NCBI GenBank assembly: GCA_902464375.1
Contig: CABQIM010000034.1
Coordinates: forward strand, 1-17,746
Reading direction: 5' to 3'
Length of the DNA stretch: 17,746 nt
Source of the DNA: an uncultured bacterium
GTDB lineage: Bacteria; Cyanobacteriota; Vampirovibrionia; Gastranaerophilales; Gastranaerophilaceae
The position numbers and the translations under genes were made by a program. Position 1 is the stretch's first letter, and each line of letters starts with the position of its first letter. Under the pieces are notes generated by a model. The model ran no database searches, had not been told where the DNA came from, and saw only the letters and a program-made list of their open reading frames with translations. Positions 14,024-17,746 of this stretch are shown here, in pieces.

Positions 14024-16120
14024 ATGGAACTGGGAAAATTATCTAAACTGTTAAGCAATAACGATATCGTCCTTGCAATCGGCTTGGTCGTTATTGTCTG
14101 CATGATGGTTATTCCTCTGCCACCGGCTCTTTTAGACTTATTGCTGACAGTTAATATTTCACTAGCTGTAGTAATACTATTGGTTTGCTTGTATACTCAA
14201 GAACCCCTTGATTATTCCTCTTTCCCTACGGTATTGTTGATTGCAACACTATTTAGACTTGGCTTAAACGTCAGTTCAACACGTTTAATTCTCTTGAATG
14301 GTGAGGCAGGAAACGTTATTAGCTCGTTTGGCGAATTCGTTGTCGGCGGCAATTACGTTGTTGGTGCCGTTATATTTTGTATTTTAGTATTGATTAACTT
14401 TATGGTAATCACAGGTGGTGCAACCCGTGTCGCTGAAGTTTCTGCAAGATTTACTTTGGATAAAATGCCTGGTAAACAATTAAGTATTGACGCGGATTTG
14501 AATTCAGGTTTGATAAACGAGGAACAAGCCAAAGAAAGACGTAAAAAATTAGAACGTGAAACAGATTTCTACGGTACAATGGATGGTGCTTCCAAGTTTG
14601 TAAAAGGTGATGCAACCGCAGGTATTGTAATTACTGTTATTAATATTGTAGGTGGCTTGATTATTGGTGTTATTCAACTCCATTTGAATATTCAACAAGC
14701 ACTATCAACTTATACTATCTTAACTGTTGGTGATGGTCTTGTATCACAAATTCCAGCGCTTTTAATTTCAACGGCTACAGGTTTGATTGTATCAAGAGCA
14801 ACCGGCAAGGATGAATCACTTTCTCAAGACATCAAGAAGGAAATGTTTTCTGACCCAAGAGTTCTTGGTGTAGTATCCGGTTTGCTTGGCTTTATGGGTA
14901 TAATCCCCGGCATGCCGACAATTCCATTCTTAACTATTGCTGCTGTTGCTGGTGGTATGGCATATTTCAAAGTTAAATCTAAGAAAGAAGAAGTGCAAAC
15001 ACAAGAAGCTCAAAAAGTTCAACAAGAACAACAAGAAAAACTCGGCAAAAAAGAAAAAAGAGCAAAAGCAACCAGAGAAAGTGTTATGGAACTTCTCAAT
15101 GTTGATACTATTGAAATTGAAGTTGGGTACAGGCTTGTTCAACTTCTTAATGTCGAAATGGGCGGTGATTTGCTGGAACGTATCGCGCAAATTCGTCGTC
15201 AAACTGCTTTGGATTTGGGTATCGTTTTACCGTCAATCAGAGTCAGAGATAATTTACAGCTATCTCCAAATTCGTACCAGATTAAATTAAAAGGTGTTGC
15301 GCTTGAATCCGGTGAGGTTTATCCTGAAAGATTTCTTGCAATGTGCGCAGGCGATCCGGTTGGAAACCTTGCAATTAATGGTATTCACGCAATAGAACCA
15401 GCGTTTGGATTACCGGCTCTTTGGATAGAAGCTAAAGATAAAGACATGGCAGAAATGTCAGGATATACTGTTGTATCAGCATCTGCTGTAATTTCAACTC
15501 ACATAACAGAAGTAATTAAGAAATGTGCATCAGAAATTCTATCTAGATTTGATGTTCAACAGCTTATTGATAATCTTAAAAAAGAGGTTTCAGAAGATTA
15601 TGTTAATGACATGATGAAAGATATAACCGTTGGTGATGTCCAAATTGTAATGCAAAATTTGTTGAAAGAAGGTGTTGCAGTGCGTGACTTAAAAACAATT
15701 TTGGAAACAATCAGCTTGCAAGCCAAAATTAATAAAAATCCTAATTTCTTGACTGAACACGTAAGACAAGCTCTTTCCAGAAATATTTGTAAACAAAATC
15801 TTGCTGACACTGGTGAATTGTACGTAATTACACTTGCTCCGGATGTGGAAAATACAATTGCAAAAGGTGCAAGTCCGGATGGTCAAAGTGTTACACTGGA
15901 TCCAAGTTTTACAAAAAATATGTTTGACAAGATGAATTTAGAGTTAGAAAAAGCGATTACGGCTACGGGCAATCAACCTGTAATCCTTTGTTCTTCGCCA
16001 ATAAGAATGCTATTTAGAAAATTGGTAGAAAGAACCTATCCTCAAATTGCAATTATGTCATATAATGAAATTAGCCCGAATGTAAAAGTTAAGTCGGTTG
16101 GTATGGTAAGGGTTGGCTAA
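14024..16120 (+). CDS. flhA: Flagellar export gate protein FlhA
   Basis: FlhA forms the nonameric ring of the export gate. It couples proton flow to substrate export and binds chaperone-substrate complexes with its cytoplasmic domain. The 698-residue length is normal. The N-terminal half (about 14-318) is multi-helix membrane domain, with PLPPALLDLLLTVNISLAVV (31-50), PTVLLIATLFRLGLNVSSTR (68-87) and the FHIPEP-family signature RVAEVSARFTLDKMPGKQ followed by LSID (135-156; Leu153 where Met or Ala is usual). A Lys/Glu/Gln-rich linker (about 317-350) joins the cytoplasmic domain (about 355-698). The start agrees with the family N-terminus, although the ribosome-binding site is poor. It closes the fliP-fliQ-fliR-flhB-flhA run and is followed by a repeat and a PilZ gene. 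Confidence 0.97.
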   Translation: MELGKLSKLLSNNDIVLAIGLVVIVCMMVIPLPPALLDLLLTVNISLAVVILLVCLYTQEPLDYSSFPTVLLIATLFRLGLNVSSTRLILLNGEAGNVISSFGEFVVGGNYVVGAVIFCILVLINFMVITGGATRVAEVSARFTLDKMPGKQLSIDADLNSGLINEEQAKERRKKLERETDFYGTMDGASKFVKGDATAGIVITVINIVGGLIIGVIQLHLNIQQALSTYTILTVGDGLVSQIPALLISTATGLIVSRATGKDESLSQDIKKEMFSDPRVLGVVSGLLGFMGIIPGMPTIPFLTIAAVAGGMAYFKVKSKKEEVQTQEAQKVQQEQQEKLGKKEKRAKATRESVMELLNVDTIEIEVGYRLVQLLNVEMGGDLLERIAQIRRQTALDLGIVLPSIRVRDNLQLSPNSYQIKLKGVALESGEVYPERFLAMCAGDPVGNLAINGIHAIEPAFGLPALWIEAKDKDMAEMSGYTVVSASAVISTHITEVIKKCASEILSRFDVQQLIDNLKKEVSEDYVNDMMKDITVGDVQIVMQNLLKEGVAVRDLKTILETISLQAKINKNPNFLTEHVRQALSRNICKQNLADTGELYVITLAPDVENTIAKGASPDGQSVTLDPSFTKNMFDKMNLELEKAITATGNQPVILCSSPIRMLFRKLVERTYPQIAIMSYNEISPNVKVKSVGMVRVG

Positions 16121-16140
16121 ATAAAAACTCACAAGTTTTG

Positions 16141-16184
16141 CTTTCTCCCTCGCCCCTTGAGGGAGAGGGTTGGGGTGAGGGGTT
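16141..16184. repeat. CT/GA-rich palindromic repeat between flhA and the PilZ gene
   Basis: CTCCCTC (16145-16151) and GAGGGAG (16159-16165) form a perfect 7-bp stem with a 7-base loop. CTCGCCCC (16149-16156) can alternatively pair, with one mismatch, with GGGGTGAG further on. The GC content stands far above its surroundings. A related element lies at 17340-17375, and similar CCCTC...GAGGGTTGGGGTGAGGG elements occur between genes in many bacteria. There is no T-run after the stem, so it is not a standard terminator, though it could still attenuate read-through from flhA. Confidence 0.6.
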
Positions 16185-16211
16185 CAATACAAACAAATAG
16201 AAAGGTCATAT

Positions 16212-16817
16212 ATGAGAGAACTTATTAAAGATAGTCAAATAGTAACAATTGTTCCACAAGATTTCAAAAAAACCAATAAAGGTCGTGTACTTTCTGTTTC
16301 GCCTGATGGTTTTAGAATGGAATTGAAATACAAGCCTGATGGTTTGATTGTGAATCATATTTGTGACTTTTATTCTTTTACAGAAAATGGTTATTTGTAT
16401 TTTGAATCTTATATTCAAGCTTTGGAAAACAACGTTATTACGATTGCAAACCCTGTAAAACATAGATTCTTGCAGCGTCGTAAGTTTACTCGTATTAAAT
16501 TCTTGGAAGATTTGGAACTTATTAATGGTGATGTTATCCATAAGGTTAGAACTCTGGATTTGTCTGCCGGTGGTATGAAGGTTCGTACAGAAGATAATAT
16601 TGATATTGAAAAAGATTACAATGTATCTATCAAACTTAGTGATGAACAAATTATTAATTGTAAATATCAATTAATTCGTGTAGAAAAGGGTGATAGTGGA
16701 TTGTATACTATTTCAGGTCGCTTCACAAGCTTAAGTAATATTGATAAGATGACTTTAGTTCAATTCTGTATGAAAAAAGATATGGAAAATTTCAATAAAT
16801 CCGGAAAGGATGAATAG
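16212..16817 (+). CDS. PilZ-domain, YcgR-like flagellar brake protein
   Basis: This 201-residue cytoplasmic protein is a likely cyclic-di-GMP receptor that slows or redirects the flagellar motor. Residues about 5-80 form a YcgR-type beta-rich N-terminal domain. The PilZ domain (about 88-195) carries both c-di-GMP-binding motifs: RKFTR (90-94, the RxxxR motif) and DLSAGG (116-121, the D/N-x-S-x2-G motif). It ends with a helix typical of the group (TLVQFCMKKDMENF). AGAAAGG lies 6 bases before ATG 16212. The location 91 bases after flhA supports a flagellar role. No pilus or cellulose genes are nearby to suggest otherwise. Its stop codon directly abuts the TTG start of the following membrane protein. 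Confidence 0.88.
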   Translation: MRELIKDSQIVTIVPQDFKKTNKGRVLSVSPDGFRMELKYKPDGLIVNHICDFYSFTENGYLYFESYIQALENNVITIANPVKHRFLQRRKFTRIKFLEDLELINGDVIHKVRTLDLSAGGMKVRTEDNIDIEKDYNVSIKLSDEQIINCKYQLIRVEKGDSGLYTISGRFTSLSNIDKMTLVQFCMKKDMENFNKSGKDE

Positions 16818-17168
16818 TTGGGTTATACTGAAAATGTAAGGTTATTTTTTATAGTAGTAACAATGCTGGTAATTGGCACAGTTAGTATTGTGCGTGTGGG
16901 TGTAATTGATTTACACGCAATTCTTACAACAGCAGCAGTCTTGATTCCGGCAATTGTTGTTATGGGGTATTTAGGACAAAGAATCGGGGAAATCATAGAT
17001 AATCCTAAAAATCAGGCTGATGCAGATTATAAAATTGCTGTTTTAAATGCGTTGAAAAAAATGGACAAATCAATCACATTGCAAGAGCTTAATGAAAAAT
17101 TAACTAAACAAAAGGCGGAACCTGATTTGCCGGAACCAAAAGAAAATGATGATGACTTAGATGTTTAG
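16818..17168 (+). CDS. Small two-helix membrane protein, unknown function
   Basis: I do not recognise this 116-residue protein. Two membrane helices are clear, at about residues 8-29 and 33-52. A cytoplasmic tail follows, with DNPKNQADADYKIAVLNALK then KKMDKSITLQELNEKLTKQK (about 61-95), helical and possibly coiled-coil, and a very acidic end (PEPKENDDDLDV). The TTG start directly follows the stop codon of the PilZ gene. GGAAAGGA at 16803-16810, 7 bases upstream, supports it. This coupling suggests the two products are made together, so a membrane anchor or partner for the PilZ protein, or an accessory flagellar protein, is plausible but unproven. It does not resemble FliO, which has a single membrane helix. 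It is the last gene in the window. Confidence 0.72.
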   Translation: MGYTENVRLFFIVVTMLVIGTVSIVRVGVIDLHAILTTAAVLIPAIVVMGYLGQRIGEIIDNPKNQADADYKIAVLNALKKMDKSITLQELNEKLTKQKAEPDLPEPKENDDDLDV

Positions 17169-17245
17169 TCTTTTTGAATTAATGAATGTAAGTTTGTTAT
17201 TTGATTTTAAATTTTGATTAATAAAAGTGTTTTTAATAATTAATA

Positions 17246-17316
17246 CCCACCCGCATTCGTAGCTCACTGCCGTTCGCACGACTGCGACCTCCCTAATTAG
17301 GGCGGTAGAGCGGAAC
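17246..17316. repeat. 71-base dispersed repeat, copy 1
   Basis: This copy matches 17468-17538 at 67 of 71 positions by eye. The core is GCATTCGTAGCTCACTG, then GTTCGCACGACTG and CCTCCCTAATTAGGGCGG. It contains the perfect 12-base palindrome CCCTAATTAGGG (17291-17302), and flanking ACC/GGT bases extend it to a 20-base imperfect stem. Copy 1 is followed by TTGTTAAAAC before AATTAT; copy 2 lacks those ten bases. Confidence 0.85.
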
Positions 17317-17339
17317 TTGTTAAAACAATTATGGCGCGT

Positions 17340-17375
17340 CCCCTCCCTTTATAGGGGGAGGGCTAGGGTGGGGGC
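17340..17375. repeat. CCCTCCC/GGGAGGG palindromic repeat
   Basis: CCCTCCC (17341-17347) pairs perfectly with GGGAGGG (17356-17362) across an 8-base loop, followed by CTAGGGTGGGGG. The layout (C-rich arm, G-rich arm, then GGGT-GGGG) matches the element between flhA and the PilZ gene, so both appear to belong to one family. It lies between the two copies of the 71-base repeat. Confidence 0.6.
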
Positions 17376-17467
17376 TATCCCGTAAGGGCTCAATATGTTA
17401 CAATAGACAAATGAACGAAAAAAACAGAATTTGCTCTTAATCTAAGAAAACTTTAAAAAAATTAAAA

Positions 17468-17538
17468 CCCACCAGCATTCGTAGCTCACTGTTGTTCGCA
17501 CGACTGTGACCTCCCTAATTAGGGCGGTAGAGCGGAAC
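17468..17538. repeat. 71-base dispersed repeat, copy 2
   Basis: This is the second copy of the repeat at 17246-17316, in the same orientation. It differs by one C-to-A and three C-to-T changes, so on this strand copy 2 has lost C residues each time. The CCCTAATTAGGG palindrome is fully conserved, which suggests the stem matters to the element. Confidence 0.85.
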
Positions 17539-17587
17539 AATTATCGCACAAATTACTTCCCCTATAAAACACATCATCAATAGTAGT

Positions 17588-17660
17588 GCGTCATTGCGAG
17601 AAAATTGATACTTTGGTCTTGTAGCTATACTTAGAACTTTGAGAATTTTTGTGGCAATCT
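17588..17660. repeat. TCATTGCGAG...GTGGCAATC element
   Basis: GCGTCATTGCGAG (17588-17600) and GTGGCAATCT (17651-17660) bracket about 50 bases of unrelated AT-rich sequence. ATTGC and GCAAT are inverted. Paired ends of this form (GTCATTGCGAG...GGCAATCC) mark small dispersed elements in many bacterial genomes. Only one copy is present here. Confidence 0.42.
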
Positions 17661-17720
17661 AAACTTTAAAATAAACTTACAGCCAGAATGAATGGAATGC
17701 TTCACTTAATTCAAATAGAA

Positions 17721-17746
17721 CATAACATTTTATACAAAATGTTATG
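17721..17746. repeat. Perfect 11-bp-stem palindrome at the window edge
   Basis: CATAACATTTT (17721-17731) and AAAATGTTATG (17736-17746) are exact reverse complements around the loop ATAC. The stem ends exactly at the last base of the window. It may be a true hairpin or repeat boundary, or a fold-back artefact if the window ends at a contig end. Confidence 0.8.

Larger units (their letters stand above)
17169..17746. other. Gene-free repeat-rich region
   Basis: No reading frame with a start, ribosome-binding site and credible protein is visible in these 578 bases. AT-rich filler alternates with GC-richer dispersed repeats, listed separately. No tRNA, rRNA or clear rho-independent terminator was found; the T-rich stretch just after the last stop codon has no stem before it. 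Confidence 0.7.

Noticed and set aside
14937..15290. Plus-strand Lys-rich frame inside flhA
   Set aside because: It is a shifted frame over the Lys/Glu-rich linker of flhA; the flhA frame is continuous and matches its family throughout.
16145..16165. Rho-independent terminator after flhA
   Set aside because: The stem is good but no T-run follows on either strand, and the sequence matches a dispersed repeat family.
17411..17440. Short open frame starting ATGAACG in the right-end spacer
   Set aside because: It is only nine codons, with no ribosome-binding site and no conserved features.
17246..17538. Possible CRISPR array
   Set aside because: Only two repeats of 71 bases separated by 151 bases, with no regular spacers and no cas genes.

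Overview
The window is AT-rich, gene-dense bacterial DNA. It most likely comes from a non-photosynthetic relative of Cyanobacteria (Melainabacteria/Vampirovibrionia, for example gut Gastranaerophilales). Three things point there, all by inference: a flagellar export-gate cluster, a protein whose N-terminal domain reads like the cyanobacterial DUF1822 family, and lineage-type proteins of unknown function. I ran no database search, so an AT-rich Firmicute or another flagellate is not formally excluded.

Left part (1-3642). A repeat-bearing spacer is followed by a minus-strand GNAT acetyltransferase, which is divergent from a large multipass membrane protein of unknown function. That gene converges, with a 3-base gap, on a minus-strand lytic transglycosylase. 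The transglycosylase has no Sec signal peptide.

Middle part (3643-10177). Three tightly spaced plus-strand genes look like one operon: (1) a DUF1822-like domain, long acidic linker, one membrane helix and a TonB/TolA-like C-terminal domain; (2) a soluble, very acidic protein ending in a sigma-region-4-like helix-turn-helix; (3) a 980-residue protein with three evenly spaced zinc ribbons, a STAND/AAA-type ATPase module and a long TPR-like helical array. This set is the best candidate for an undescribed signalling or scaffolding system. A minus-strand gene with a possible thioredoxin-like fold overlaps the end of the third gene tail to tail.

Right part (10928-17168). fliP, fliQ, fliR, flhB and flhA encode the membrane core of the flagellar type III export gate. 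They are followed by a YcgR-like PilZ protein (probable c-di-GMP-responsive flagellar brake) and a translationally coupled small two-helix membrane protein. Promoter-like sequences before flhB and flhA suggest internal transcription starts, and the flhB one would give a leaderless message.

Right end (17169-17746). There is no gene here. It holds a cluster of GC-richer dispersed repeats: a 71-base repeat in two copies, a CCCTCCC/GGGAGGG hairpin related to one between flhA and the PilZ gene, a TCATTGCGAG...GGCAATC element, and a perfect 11-bp-stem palindrome exactly at the window edge.
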